A program made the position numbers and the translations under genes. 64,000 nucleotides of DNA, taken from positions 1,426,001 through 1,490,000 of the forward strand of contig NZ_CP082923.1 of NCBI RefSeq assembly GCF_019931575.1, in the 5' to 3' direction. Under the pieces are notes generated by a model. The model made no database searches, was not told where the DNA came from, and was given only the letters and a program-made list of their open reading frames with translations. Below, one piece after another: positions 9,089 through 18,966 of the stretch; position 1 is the first letter of the stretch; the number at the start of each line of letters is the position of its first letter. The stretch is from Caulobacter segnis. GTDB taxonomy: Bacteria; Pseudomonadota; Alphaproteobacteria; Caulobacterales; Caulobacteraceae.

Positions 9089-10519
9089 TCAGCGCCAGCC
9101 GCCGCCCAGGGCCTGGACCAGGGCCACCGCCGTCGTCTGACGGGAGACCGCCGTCGTCACCAAGGTGCGTCGAGCCGACAGGGCGGAGGCCTGGGCCGTG
9201 ACCACGTCCGTATAGGCGACCTGGCCGGCCTTGTACTGGTTCAGCAGCATCTGCTCGGTCTGGTCGGCGGCCTGGGAGGCGGTCAGCTGCAGGGCGTACT
9301 GCCGCTCCAGGGTGCGGGCGGCGGTCAGCTGGTTTTCGACGTCCTCGAAGGCCTGCAGGGCGGTCAGGCGATAGTTGGCGGCGGCCTGGTCGTAGGCCGC
9401 ACGGCTCTGGGCGACCTGGGCCCGACGGGCGCCGGCGTCGAACAGGGTCTGGGCGGCGCTCAGGCCCAGCGACCAGGTGTTGGCCGAGGTCGCGAACAGG
9501 TCGCCCAGCCGGCTAGCCGTCGAGTTGCCATCGGCGCTGAGGTTGAAGGTCGGGAAGAAGGCGGCGCGGGCTACGCCGATGTCGGTGTTGGCGGCGGCCA
9601 CGCGGCGCTCGGCGGCGGCGACGTCCGGGCGGCGCTCCAGCAAGGCCGAGGGCACGCCGACCGGGATCTCCGGCACGACCGGCTTCCAGCCGGCGTCGGC
9701 CGCCAGGCGGAAGCCGCTGGCTGGCTCACCGACCAGAACGGCGATGGCGTTCTCGAAGGCGGCGCGATCCTGAACCAGGCCTTCCAGGGTCGACTGGGCG
9801 TTGGCCAGCTGGCTCTGGGCCTGCAGCACGTCGGACTTAGGCGCGATGGCGGCGTTATAGCGGTTGGTGGTGATCTGCAATGCGCGCTGGTAGCCCTCGA
9901 CCGTAGCCTGGACCATGGCGATCTCGGCGTCGGCGCGGCGCAGGCCCAGATAGTTGGTCGCCAGCTCGCCTTGCGACGAAAGGCGGGCGGCGGCGAGATC
10001 GGCCTCGCTGGCCTCGGCCGAGGCTTTGGCCCCGCTGATCCCAGCGCGAATGCGGCCCCAGACGTCGGGCTCCCAGCTGGCGCCGATGCCGACCTGATAG
10101 CGCTGGGTGTCGCCGGCGCTGGTGCTGCCGCCAGCGGAGGTCGTCGTCTTCGTGCCGCCGCCGCCCGACTTGGTCCCCGAGCCCGAGAGGTCGATGGTCG
10201 GGAACAAGCTGGAGCGCTGCTCGCGCACCAGAGCGCGGGCCTGGCGATAGGCGGCCTCGGCGGCGGCGATGGTCTGATTGTCCACCTTCACCCGCTCGGC
10301 CAGGGCGTTCAGTTGCGGATCGCCCAGCAGCGTCCACCAGTCGCCGCGATCGAGGTGGTCGGACGGCGTGGCGGTCTTCCAGCCTTCCAGGGCCTTGAAC
10401 TGGGCTGGCGGGGCGGACTTCAGGGCGGGGGTCTCGTAGGCCGGCGTCAGCGAACACGCGCCGAGCAGGACGAGCAGGGAGGCGGCACCGATCAGGCGAG
10501 TTTGGCGGGCGAACATCAT
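9089..10519 (-). CDS. RND efflux outer-membrane lipoprotein, NodT family
   Basis: This 476-residue outer-membrane channel of the OprM/TolC type connects to a tripartite RND pump. A signal peptide ends in the lipobox LLGAC, so the mature protein starts at a lipidated cysteine. Two copies of the outer-membrane efflux domain follow, with the conserved GIGASWEPDVWGRIR region, LLERRPDVAAAERRVAAAN and LSAAQTLFDAGARRAQV. The ATG overlaps the upstream pump stop in an ATGA quartet; a second ATG directly follows and is the alternative start. It is the last gene of the four-gene efflux operon. The genes are coupled by overlaps and no terminator is visible before the next operon. Confidence 0.93.
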   Translation of the reverse strand: MMFARQTRLIGAASLLVLLGACSLTPAYETPALKSAPPAQFKALEGWKTATPSDHLDRGDWWTLLGDPQLNALAERVKVDNQTIAAAEAAYRQARALVREQRSSLFPTIDLSGSGTKSGGGGTKTTTSAGGSTSAGDTQRYQVGIGASWEPDVWGRIRAGISGAKASAEASEADLAAARLSSQGELATNYLGLRRADAEIAMVQATVEGYQRALQITTNRYNAAIAPKSDVLQAQSQLANAQSTLEGLVQDRAAFENAIAVLVGEPASGFRLAADAGWKPVVPEIPVGVPSALLERRPDVAAAERRVAAANTDIGVARAAFFPTFNLSADGNSTASRLGDLFATSANTWSLGLSAAQTLFDAGARRAQVAQSRAAYDQAAANYRLTALQAFEDVENQLTAARTLERQYALQLTASQAADQTEQMLLNQYKAGQVAYTDVVTAQASALSARRTLVTTAVSRQTTAVALVQALGGGWR

Positions 10520-13500
10520 GCGGGTTCCGGCGTCGTCGGGTGGTGGGCCAGATGCCGCTCGTCCTTGTCGCGCGCCTTGCCGCGCAGACGGTCGAGATAG
10601 ACATAGACCACGGGGGTGGTGATCAGGGTCAGGAGCTGGCTGGCGATCAGGCCGCCGATGATGGCCACGCCCAGCGGGCGGCGCAGCTCGGCGCCCTCGC
10701 CAAAGCCGATGGCCAGGGGCAGGGCGCCCAAGGCGGCGGCCAGGGTGGTCATCAGGATCGGGCGGAAGCGCAGCAAGCTGGCCTCGCGGGCCGCTTCCTG
10801 GGCGGACAGGCCCCGGCTGCGCTGGGCGTCCAGGGCGAAGTCGATGATCAGGATGGCGTTCTTCTTGACGATGCCCAACAGCAGGAAGACCCCGATCAGG
10901 GCGATGATCGAGAACTCCATCTTGAAGATCAGCAGGGCGATCACCGCCCCGACGCCGGCGGCGGGCAGGGTGGACAGCACCGTGATCGGGTGGACGTAGC
11001 TCTCGTAGAGAATGCCCAGCACGATGTAGATCGCCACGATGGCGGCCAGGATCAGCAAGGGCTGCTGGTTGTTCTGTTCGGCGGCCTGGCGGGCCTGGCC
11101 TTGGAAACTGCCGCGCACGGTGGTCGGCATGCCGATCTCGGCCTCGGCCTGGGTCACCGCGGCGCGGGCGTCGGCCAGGGTCTTGCCGTCGACCAGGTTG
11201 AACGAGACCGTCGTGGCCAGCTCGCCGTTCTGGTGGTTGACCGATGTCGGGGTGGCGTTCTGGGCGACGCTGGCGATGGTCGGCAAGGGCGCCATGGCCG
11301 TGGCCGAGGTGTTGAGGGCCGAGCCGGTCGAGGCGTCCCGCAAGGCCGGATTGACGCTGGTCGTGCTGGACGTGGTCTCGGTCGTCGTCGAGCTGGTCGA
11401 CGTGGTCGGCACATAGACGTCGTTCAGCGCCTCGGGACCCTGGGCGAACTTCTGCTGCCATTCCAGGATCACGGCGTACTGGTTGACGTCCTCGTAGATC
11501 GTCGCGACCTGACGCTGGCCAAAGGCGTTGTAGAGCGCATTGTCGACGGCCCGGGGCGTGACGCCCAGGCGGGAGGCGCTATCGCGGTCGATGGTGACCA
11601 GGGTCTCGACGCCGTTTTCCTGCTGGTCGGAGTCGACGTCGGTCAGCACGTCGTCGTGCGCCTTCATCGCCTCGGCCAGCTTGGCGGACCATGCCTTGAG
11701 GTCGGCGCTGTTATCGCTGGTCAGGGTGTACTGGTAGGTCGAGTTGCTGGATCGGCCGCCCATGCGCAAGTCCTGCACGGGGTTCAGGAAGATCGACACC
11801 CCCGTCACCTTCTGCAGTTTCGGGCGCAGGCGAGCGATGACGGCCGAGCCCTTCTCCTTGCGCTCGCCGACGGGCTTGAGGTTGACGAACATGAAGCCGC
11901 CGCCGGCGCGATTGCCGCCGGTGAAGCCGACCACGGTGTCGACCGCGGGGTCCTTGCGGATGATGTCGACCACGGACCGGAGCTTCTGCTGCATGGCCTG
12001 GGACGAGACGCTCTGGTCGGCGCGGATGCCGGCCATCAACTGCCCGCTGTCCTGCTGAGGGAAGAAGCCCTTGGGGACGGCGATATAGAGCCAGGCGGTC
12101 ATGGCGATGACGGCGACCAGGATCAGGATCACCAGCGGCTTGGCCGCCAGCGCCCAGTCCAGGCTGTGCTCGTACATCCGGTGGACGAAGGTGAAGGCGC
12201 GCTCGAAGAACCGGGCGACGCGCCCCTCCTTCTCCTTGCGCTCGGGACGCAGCAGATAGGCGCACATCATCGGCGTGGTGGTCAGGGAGATGACCAGCGA
12301 GATCATCACCGCCGCCGACAGGGTGACGGCGAACTCGCGGAACAGCCGCCCGACCTGGCCGCCCATGAACAGCAACGGGATGAACACCGCGACCAGCGAG
12401 ATGCTGATCGACAGCACAGTGAAGCCGACCTCCCGCGCGCCCAGCAGGGCGGCCTGGAAGCGGTCCATGCCCTTTTCGATGTGGCGCTGGGTGTTCTCCA
12501 GCACAACGATGGCGTCGTCGACCACGAAGCCGGTGGCCACGGTGATGGCCATCAGGCTGAGGTTGTTCAGCGAGAAGCCCATCAGGTACATCACGCCGAA
12601 CGTGCCCAGCAGCGAGATGATCGTCGCCGTCGCCGGGATGAAGGTCGCCCGGGCGCTGCGCAGGAAGGCGCTGACCACCAGCACCACCAGCACGATGGTG
12701 ATCAGCAGGGTGATCTCGATCTCGTGCAGCGAGGCGCGGATCGAGTTGGTGCTGTCGCTGGCCACCTGGACGTTGATGTCGCCGGGCAGCTGCGCGCGCA
12801 GCTCGGGCAGGGCGGCGCGGACGCTGTCGACGGTCTGGATGATGTTGGCGCCGGGCTGGCGGGTGATCAGCACGATGATCGCCGGCTTGCCGTTGAACAG
12901 ACCCAGGGTGCGGGTGTCGGCGACGCTGTCGGTGACCTCGGCGACGTCGGACAGCTTGATGCCGGCGTCGCCACGCCAGGCCACGATCAGGCCGGCGTAG
13001 TCGGCGGCCTTGCGGCCCGCGCCGCTGGTGTAGATCTGATAGCGCTGGCCGCTGCCCTCCAGCGCGCCCTTGGGGCGGTTGGCGTTGGCCGACTGGATGG
13101 CGGCGCGGACGTCTTCCATGCTGACGCCGTACTTGTTCAGCAGGAACGGGTTGGCCGAGATCCGCACCGCCGGCAGCGAGCCGCCGCCGATCTCGACGTC
13201 GCCGACGCCGTTCACCTGGGCGATGCGCTGGGCGACGACGTTCGACACCGCGTCATAGATCTGGCCGGGAGTCTTGGTGTCGGAGGTCAGGGCCAGGATG
13301 ATCACCGGCGCGTCCGACGGGTTCATCTTGCGATAGGTCGGGTTGCTGCGCAGCGTGGCCGGGAGATCGGCGCGGGCGGCGTTGATCGCCGCCTGCACCT
13401 CGCGTGCGGCGCCGTCGATCTTGCGGTTCAGGTCGAACTGCAGGGTGACCCGGGTCGAGCCGCTGGAGCTCTGCGAGGTCATCTCGTTGACGCCGGAGAT

Positions 13501-13719
13501 CACGCCCAGCCGGCGCTCCAGCGGCGTGGCGACACTGGAGGCCATGGTCTCGGGGCTGGCCCCCGACAGGCTGGCCGACACCGAGATGGTTGGATAGTCC
13601 ACCTGCGGCAGGGGCGAGACCGGCAGCACGAAGAAGGCGAAGACGCCGGCCAAGGCCAGGCCGATGGTCAGCAGGACCGTGGCGACCGGCCGCCGGATGA
13701 AGGGACCCGACAGGTTCAC
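10516..13719 (-). CDS. mdtC: RND multidrug efflux pump, MdtC-like subunit
   Basis: This 1067-residue inner-membrane proton-driven exporter has the usual twelve-TM RND layout. [17 protein letters not shown] is TM1, followed by periplasmic porter loops, the TM4 region [13 protein letters not shown] with its acidic proton-relay residues, and a second half with [12 protein letters not shown] and [14 protein letters not shown]. It starts with GTG in a GTGA overlap with the MdtB-like gene, and its stop overlaps the NodT ATG. As in E. coli MdtBC, two different RND proteins are encoded in tandem and probably form a heterotrimer. An unusual Ser/Thr-rich stretch of about 45 residues begins near residue 769 in the second periplasmic loop. 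The MdtC assignment rests on operon order and resemblance; substrates are unknown. Confidence 0.9.
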   Translation of the reverse strand: MNLSGPFIRRPVATVLLTIGLALAGVFAFFVLPVSPLPQVDYPTISVSASLSGASPETMASSVATPLERRLGVISGVNEMTSQSSSGSTRVTLQFDLNRKIDGAAREVQAAINAARADLPATLRSNPTYRKMNPSDAPVIILALTSDTKTPGQIYDAVSNVVAQRIAQVNGVGDVEIGGGSLPAVRISANPFLLNKYGVSMEDVRAAIQSANANRPKGALEGSGQRYQIYTSGAGRKAADYAGLIVAWRGDAGIKLSDVAEVTDSVADTRTLGLFNGKPAIIVLITRQPGANIIQTVDSVRAALPELRAQLPGDINVQVASDSTNSIRASLHEIEITLLITIVLVVLVVSAFLRSARATFIPATATIISLLGTFGVMYLMGFSLNNLSLMAITVATGFVVDDAIVVLENTQRHIEKGMDRFQAALLGAREVGFTVLSISISLVAVFIPLLFMGGQVGRLFREFAVTLSAAVMISLVISLTTTPMMCAYLLRPERKEKEGRVARFFERAFTFVHRMYEHSLDWALAAKPLVILILVAVIAMTAWLYIAVPKGFFPQQDSGQLMAGIRADQSVSSQAMQQKLRSVVDIIRKDPAVDTVVGFTGGNRAGGGFMFVNLKPVGERKEKGSAVIARLRPKLQKVTGVSIFLNPVQDLRMGGRSSNSTYQYTLTSDNSADLKAWSAKLAEAMKAHDDVLTDVDSDQQENGVETLVTIDRDSASRLGVTPRAVDNALYNAFGQRQVATIYEDVNQYAVILEWQQKFAQGPEALNDVYVPTTSTSSTTTETTSSTTSVNPALRDASTGSALNTSATAMAPLPTIASVAQNATPTSVNHQNGELATTVSFNLVDGKTLADARAAVTQAEAEIGMPTTVRGSFQGQARQAAEQNNQQPLLILAAIVAIYIVLGILYESYVHPITVLSTLPAAGVGAVIALLIFKMEFSIIALIGVFLLLGIVKKNAILIIDFALDAQRSRGLSAQEAAREASLLRFRPILMTTLAAALGALPLAIGFGEGAELRRPLGVAIIGGLIASQLLTLITTPVVYVYLDRLRGKARDKDERHLAHHPTTPEPA

Positions 13720-16700
13720 GACGGCGCCCCCGGGATCGGATCCGGATCGACGCGGTCGGCGTGCGGTTCCTCGTTGGTCCGCCTGTGGCGCGCGGCCGGG
13801 GCCAGGCGGTCGAAGGCCAGGTAGACGACCGGGGTCGTGAACATGGTCAGCAGCTGGCTCAGCAGCAGGCCGCCGAAGATGGCGATGCCCAGCGGACGAC
13901 GCAGCTCGGCGCCTTCGCCGAAGCCCAGCATCAGCGGCACGGCCGCGAACAGGGCCGCCAGGGTGGTCATCAGGATCGGCCGGAAGCGCAGAATGGCCGC
14001 CTGGAAGATCGCGTCCCGAGGGCTCTTGCCCTGCTCGCGCTCGGCGTCGATCGCGAAGTCGATCATCATGATCGCGTTCTTCTTGACGATGCCGATCAAG
14101 AGGATGATGCCGATGATCCCGATGACGCCCAGGTCGTTGCCGGTGATCCACAGGGCCAGCAGCGCCCCGACCCCGGCCGAGGGCAGGGTCGACAGGATGG
14201 TCAGCGGGTGGATGTAGCTCTCGTAGAGCACGCCCAGCACGATGTAGACGCAGACCACGGCCGCCAGGATCAGCCACAGCTGGTTGGACAGCGAGTTCTG
14301 ATAGGCCCCCGCCGCGCCCAGGTAGGTGGTGGTCACCGAGGCCGGCATATCGATCGCCTTCATGGTCTTGCGCACCTCGTCGACCGCGTGGCCCAGCGAG
14401 ACGCCCGGCGCGGTGTCGAAGCCGATCGTGGTGGCCGGGAACTGGGCGACGTGGGTGACCTGCAGCGGCGACTGCTGGGTCTTGATGGTCGAGAAGGCCG
14501 CCAGCGGGGCGGGCGAGCCGCCGCCGGTCTTGAGGTTCAGGTTGCCCAGGGTGGTCGGGTCGGTCAGGACGCCCGGCTTGGCCTCCAGGATGACGCGGTA
14601 CTGGTTGGTCTCGGTGAAGATGGTCGAGACGATCCGCTGGCCGAAGGCGCTGTACAACGCGTCGTCGACGTCGGAAGCCGTGATCGACAGGCGCGCGGCG
14701 GTGTCGCGGTCGATGTCGACATAGGCCGCCTGGCCGGTCGCCGAGGCGTCGGAATAGACGTTGCGGACCGCTTTGACCTTGGCCAGCTGGGCGGTCAGCT
14801 TGCCGGCCCATTCCTTGATCGTGGCGGTGTCGGCGCCTTCCAGCGACAGGCGGTACTGGGTGGGTCCCGTCTCGGCGTCGATGGTCAGGTCCTGGGTGGG
14901 CTGGAGATAGAGGGTCACGCCCGGGACGTTGGCCACGCGCTCGCGCAGCCGCTGCATGATCTTGTCCTGCGAACCCGAGCGGTCGGCCTTCAGGTTGATC
15001 TGCATCTGGCCGGTGTGGAGCATGGCGTTGTTGGCGCCGTCGACCCCGATGAACGAAGCGACGTTCTCGACGGCCGGGTCGTCCAGGATCGCCTCGGCCG
15101 CCCGTTGCTGCAGGTCGGCCATGCGGTCGTAGCTGACCGACTGGGCCATCTCGGTGCGGGCCTGCAGCTGGCCGGTGTCCTGGGTCGGGAACAGGCCCTT
15201 GGGGATCACCAAGTACAGCAGGCCGGTCAGAGCCAGGGTGGCGACGGCCACGACCAGGGTCGCGGTCTGGCGCTCCAGCACCCAGGCCAGGGCGCGCTCG
15301 TAGCGAGCCTCGACCTTCTCGAACAGGTCCTGAGCCTTCTTGCCGACGCCCTTGGCGTCCTCGCCCTCGTGCGGCTTCAGCCAGCGGGCCGACAGCATCG
15401 GCGTCAGGGTGAGGGAGACCACGGCCGAGATCAGGATGGTGATGGCCAGGCTGATGGCGAACTCGCGGAACAGGCGGCCGACCACGTCGCCCATGAACAG
15501 CAGCGGGATCAGCACCGCGATCAGCGAGATGGTCAGCGAGATGATCGTGAAGCCGATCTCCTTCGCCCCCTTCAGCGCCGCTTCCATGGGTTTTTCGCCG
15601 CGCTCGAGATGGCGGCTGATGTTCTCGATCATGACGATGGCGTCGTCGACGACGAAGCCGGTCGCGATGGTCAGGGCCATCAGGCTCAGATTGTTCAGCG
15701 AGAAGTCCAGCAGGTACATCACCCCGCACGAGCCGATCAGCGAGATCGGCACGGCCAGGCTGGCGATCACCGTGGCGCGCAGGCTGTGCAGGAAGAAGAA
15801 GATCACCAGCACCACCAGCACCACGGCCAGCAGGAGCTCGATCTCGACGTGGTGCACCGAGGCGCGGATGCCGGTGGTGCGGTCGGCCAGGACCTTGACG
15901 TCCAGAGTGGCCGGAAGGCCGGCCTGCAGCTCGGGCAGCTTGGCCTTGATGGCGTCGACGGTCTTGATGACGTTGGCGCCGGGCTGGCGCTGGACGTTGA
16001 CGATGATGGCCGGGGTCTTGTTGGCCCAGGCGCCCAGACGGGTGTTCTCGGCGCTCTGCACGACCTGGGCGATGTCGCTCAGGCGGACCGGGGCGCCGTC
16101 CTTGTAGGTGACGATCAGGTTCTTGTAGTCGTTGACGCTCAGCAGCTGGTCATTGGCGTTGATCGTGTAGCTGCGGGTGGGACCGTCGAAGCTGCCCTTG
16201 GCGCTGTTGGCGTTGCTGTTGCTGATCGCCGTCTGCACGTCCGACAGGGTCAGGCCGTAGCTGGACATCGCCTGGGTGTCGGCCTGGATGCGCATGGCCG
16301 GGCGCTGCCCGCCCGACAGCGACACGAGGCCGACGCCGGAAACCTGGCTGATCTTCTGGGCCAGGCGCGTGTTGACCAGGTTCTGCACCTCGGTCAGCGG
16401 CAGGGTGTCGGAGGTGATGGCCAGGGTCAGGACCGGCGCGTCGGCCGGGTTGACCTTGGCGTAGACCGGCGGAGCGGGCAGGTCGGCCGGCAGCAGGGAG
16501 TTGCTGGCGTTGATGGCGGCCTGCACCTCCTGCTCGGCGACGTCCAGGGTCTCGCCCAGATCGAACTGCAGGGTGATCACCGAGGCGCCGGCCGTGCTGA
16601 CCGAGCTCATCCGCGACAGGCCCGACATCTCGCCCAGCTGGCGTTCCAGCGGAGCGGTGACGGTCTGGCTCATCACCTCGGGACTGGCGCCCGGATAGAG

Positions 16701-16847
16701 GGTCTGGACCTGGATCGTGGGGTAGTCGACCTGGGGCAGGGCCGACAGCGGCAGCAGCCGGAAGCCGACCAGGCCCGCCAGGACGATGGCGGCCATGAAC
16801 AGGGCCGTGGCGACCGGCCTCTGGATGAAGGGACGCGAGGGGTTCAT
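13716..16847 (-). CDS. mdtB: RND multidrug efflux pump, MdtB-like subunit
   Basis: This 1043-residue RND permease is the partner of the next gene. It begins [20 protein letters not shown] and has the porter motifs [20 protein letters not shown] and [20 protein letters not shown], the TM4 signature [34 protein letters not shown], and the second-half blocks [17 protein letters not shown] and [18 protein letters not shown]. The length is that expected for MdtB. It sits 15 bp downstream of the membrane-fusion gene and overlaps the MdtC-like start by four bases. No two-component or TetR regulator is adjacent, unlike the E. coli mdt-baeSR locus, so control must be elsewhere or through the promoter region at 18129-18404. 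Confidence 0.92.
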   Translation of the reverse strand: MNPSRPFIQRPVATALFMAAIVLAGLVGFRLLPLSALPQVDYPTIQVQTLYPGASPEVMSQTVTAPLERQLGEMSGLSRMSSVSTAGASVITLQFDLGETLDVAEQEVQAAINASNSLLPADLPAPPVYAKVNPADAPVLTLAITSDTLPLTEVQNLVNTRLAQKISQVSGVGLVSLSGGQRPAMRIQADTQAMSSYGLTLSDVQTAISNSNANSAKGSFDGPTRSYTINANDQLLSVNDYKNLIVTYKDGAPVRLSDIAQVVQSAENTRLGAWANKTPAIIVNVQRQPGANVIKTVDAIKAKLPELQAGLPATLDVKVLADRTTGIRASVHHVEIELLLAVVLVVLVIFFFLHSLRATVIASLAVPISLIGSCGVMYLLDFSLNNLSLMALTIATGFVVDDAIVMIENISRHLERGEKPMEAALKGAKEIGFTIISLTISLIAVLIPLLFMGDVVGRLFREFAISLAITILISAVVSLTLTPMLSARWLKPHEGEDAKGVGKKAQDLFEKVEARYERALAWVLERQTATLVVAVATLALTGLLYLVIPKGLFPTQDTGQLQARTEMAQSVSYDRMADLQQRAAEAILDDPAVENVASFIGVDGANNAMLHTGQMQINLKADRSGSQDKIMQRLRERVANVPGVTLYLQPTQDLTIDAETGPTQYRLSLEGADTATIKEWAGKLTAQLAKVKAVRNVYSDASATGQAAYVDIDRDTAARLSITASDVDDALYSAFGQRIVSTIFTETNQYRVILEAKPGVLTDPTTLGNLNLKTGGGSPAPLAAFSTIKTQQSPLQVTHVAQFPATTIGFDTAPGVSLGHAVDEVRKTMKAIDMPASVTTTYLGAAGAYQNSLSNQLWLILAAVVCVYIVLGVLYESYIHPLTILSTLPSAGVGALLALWITGNDLGVIGIIGIILLIGIVKKNAIMMIDFAIDAEREQGKSPRDAIFQAAILRFRPILMTTLAALFAAVPLMLGFGEGAELRRPLGIAIFGGLLLSQLLTMFTTPVVYLAFDRLAPAARHRRTNEEPHADRVDPDPIPGAPS

Positions 16848-16862
16848 CGCGGCTGGGCCCGA

Positions 16863-18128
16863 CTATTCCGGACGCTGCTGGCGCTGGCGACGGGCCTTGC
16901 CGTCGCCCTTGCCTTGCCCCGCCGGCTTGGCGCCGGGCAACTGGACCTTGCCGCCGTCGCGCAGGCGGTCGCCGCCCTCGGTGATGACCTTGTCGCCGGC
17001 CTTGAGGCCTTGCGTGACCTGCACCTGGACGCCGGTGGCCTGGCCGGTCTTCACCGAAGTCTTCTTGACCGTCTGGTCGCTGTTCAGCAGCCAGACGAAG
17101 GAGCCGTCGCTGCTCTGGCGCACGGCGGTGGCGGGCACGACGATCGCGCCCTTGATGGTGTCCAGCTCCATGCGGACATTGACGAACTGGCTGGGGAACA
17201 GGGCGGCGCCGGTGTTTGGGAAGCGGGCCTTGGCCTTCACGGTGCCGGTGCCGGTGTCGACCAGGTTATCCAGGGTCGAGAAGCTGCCGCGGTCCAGGGT
17301 CTGGGCGCGGGTGCGGTCCAGCGCGGTGACCGGGACGTTGGCGCGGCCCTGGCGGGCGGCGATGCGCGGCACGTCATCCTGTGGGACCGTGAACTCCACG
17401 TCGATCGGCGAGAGAGTGGTGATCACCGCCACGCCGTTGGTGTCGCCCGCGCCGATATAGTTGCCGACATCGACGACGCGCAGGCCCACGCGGCCCGAGA
17501 CCGGCGCGGTGATGCGGGCGAAGCCGAGGTTCAGGCGCGCGGTGCCGACGGCGGCGCGGTCGGCCATCACCGTGCCTTCCAGCTGCTTGACCGTGGCGGC
17601 CTGGGTGTCGACCTCCTGGCGGGCGATCGAGTCCTGGGCCAGCAGGGTCTGGTAGCGGGTCAGGGTCAGGCGCGCGGCGGCGAGCTGAGCCTCATCGCGC
17701 GTCTGGTTCCCCTGCGCCTGCAGCAAGGCCATCTGGTAGGGACGGGGATCGATCTGGACCAGGGGCTGGCCGCGCTGGACTGTCTGGCCCTCGCGGAACA
17801 TCACCTCGGTGATCACGCCCGAGACTTGGGGGCGCACCGTGACCGTCGCGGCCGGCTTCACCGTGCCCAGGGCCTCGATGATGATCGGCAGGTCGGTGGC
17901 TGTCGCCGTGGCCACCGCCACGGTGCTCGCCGGACCACGCCGCCCGCCGCCGCCCGGGCCTCCGGGACCGCCGGGGCCGCCCATGTCGCCGGCTGCGCTC
18001 TTCGTGTCGCCATGCAGCAGCGCCCAGGCCAGCCAGACGACGCCGACCAGCGCGAGGATGGCGATCAGTCCGCCGAGGATCAGCGTCCGGCGGCGCGGGG
18101 GCGTACGCGGGGCGTGAAAGTCAGTCAT
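16863..18128 (-). CDS. mdtA: RND efflux periplasmic adaptor, MdtA-like
   Basis: This 421-residue membrane-fusion protein is anchored by one N-terminal TM helix (residues ~15-38). A glycine/proline-rich linker of GGP repeats follows, and then the standard adaptor domains: the first lipoyl half (VSGVITEVMFREGQTVQRGQ), a coiled-coil hairpin (~120-180), the second lipoyl half (ITAPVSGRVGLRVVDVGNYI), a beta-barrel and the membrane-proximal domain (VVPATAVRQSSDG). It bridges the RND pump and the NodT channel. It is the first gene of the operon, so the operon promoter should lie in the 276 bp between it and the tRNA gene, where I see no clear operator. The glycine-rich linker and the basic, glutamine-rich C-terminus are unlike E. 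coli MdtA. Confidence 0.92.
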   Translation of the reverse strand: MTDFHAPRTPPRRRTLILGGLIAILALVGVVWLAWALLHGDTKSAAGDMGGPGGPGGPGGGGRRGPASTVAVATATATDLPIIIEALGTVKPAATVTVRPQVSGVITEVMFREGQTVQRGQPLVQIDPRPYQMALLQAQGNQTRDEAQLAAARLTLTRYQTLLAQDSIARQEVDTQAATVKQLEGTVMADRAAVGTARLNLGFARITAPVSGRVGLRVVDVGNYIGAGDTNGVAVITTLSPIDVEFTVPQDDVPRIAARQGRANVPVTALDRTRAQTLDRGSFSTLDNLVDTGTGTVKAKARFPNTGAALFPSQFVNVRMELDTIKGAIVVPATAVRQSSDGSFVWLLNSDQTVKKTSVKTGQATGVQVQVTQGLKAGDKVITEGGDRLRDGGKVQLPGAKPAGQGKGDGKARRQRQQRPE

Positions 18129-18404
18129 CGTCAGCCTTCGAGCGGGCCGCGACCGGGCGCGGCGTGAGCGGGCGGCGACAGGCCGCCCCTGGAAAAGCCG
18201 TCGGGTTAAGCTGACGGTCCTCCGACCCGTAGAGGCCGATCGTGTGCGCCGGTTTTCAGAGCTGAAATGATCTCGCCGCGATATGGCTCCGCTTGCGTGT
18301 CGGAAAGCCGTCTTTTCGTGGGCGGAAAGGCGCGCCGATCACGACGCGCAGGCGGTTTCGGCCGCTTGCGCGGCTTCATCCAACCTACTGAATTTTCGAG
18401 AGAA

Positions 18405-18480
<76 letters not shown>

Positions 18481-18564
18481 ATTCGCGGTTCCGAAGCACT
18501 TGCGAGCCCCGGCGGCGAGGCGCGGAACATACGCAATGATTTTGGCAGCGCAAGAGCTTTTTTC

Positions 18565-18903
18565 ATGGCCAGACGAGATATTAGCGGAGCCGTGGATTTC
18601 GCTTACCTGGAAGGGTTCGCGGCGGGAGATTCCGGGGTGATCGACGAGGTGTTGGCGCTGTTTCGCGAACAGGCCGCGCTGTGGACGCCGATGCTGGATC
18701 CCACCCATCCCGGCTGGAAGGACGCGGTTCATACTGTGAAGGGTGCCGCGCGCGGCGTGGGGGCCTTTCCGCTGGGCGAGGTCTGCGAGCGCTGCGAAGC
18801 GGGGGAGGAGGGGCTGGACGCGGTCAAGACCGCCCTGGACGCCGCGCTGCTGGACATCGCCGCCTACGCCCACGAACAGGCCCTTCGGTCGCTGAAAGGC
18901 TGA
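18565..18903 (+). CDS. Stand-alone HPt (histidine phosphotransfer) domain protein
   Basis: This 112-residue soluble protein is a single HPt four-helix bundle. The phosphoacceptor is His56 in VHTVKGAARGVGA, which fits the HPt consensus H-x-[VL]-K-G-[AS]. HPt proteins shuttle phosphate between receiver domains of hybrid kinases and response regulators. The open frame extends upstream across the tRNA gene, so I take the ATG at 18565 as the start. No kinase or response regulator is adjacent, so its partners are encoded elsewhere. In Caulobacter, ShpA is a stand-alone HPt in the ShkA-TacA stalk pathway; this could be it, but I cannot decide from sequence alone. A terminator for the convergent TonB receptor gene follows directly. 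Confidence 0.85.
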   Translation: MARRDISGAVDFAYLEGFAAGDSGVIDEVLALFREQAALWTPMLDPTHPGWKDAVHTVKGAARGVGAFPLGEVCERCEAGEEGLDAVKTALDAALLDIAAYAHEQALRSLKG

Positions 18904-18905
18904 GC

Positions 18906-18938
18906 TCAAAAAGAGGGGCCGAAGCGAACTTCGGCCCC
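18906..18938 (-). terminator. Rho-independent terminator of the TonB receptor gene
   Basis: A perfect 10-bp stem (18915-18924 with 18929-18938, GGGGCCGAAG) encloses a 4-nt loop. On the minus strand it is followed at once by TCTTTTTGA. This is a classic terminator for the receptor gene ending at 18967. The plus-strand side has no T-run. Confidence 0.88.
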
Positions 18939-18966
18939 ATGAGGAGGAGAGGGGGAGCGTGAAGCC

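Noticed and set aside
10540-13824. Long plus-strand open frame opposite the MdtC-like gene
   Set aside because: Same reason: composition is a shadow of the minus-strand codon bias, with no motif and no ribosome binding site of its own.
13761-18167. A very long plus-strand open frame (about 1468 codons) opposite the efflux genes
   Set aside because: It is antisense to three coding sequences that match RND and adaptor families end to end. Its translation is Gln/Arg/Gly/Asp-rich with no domain, as expected from the reverse strand of GC-rich genes.
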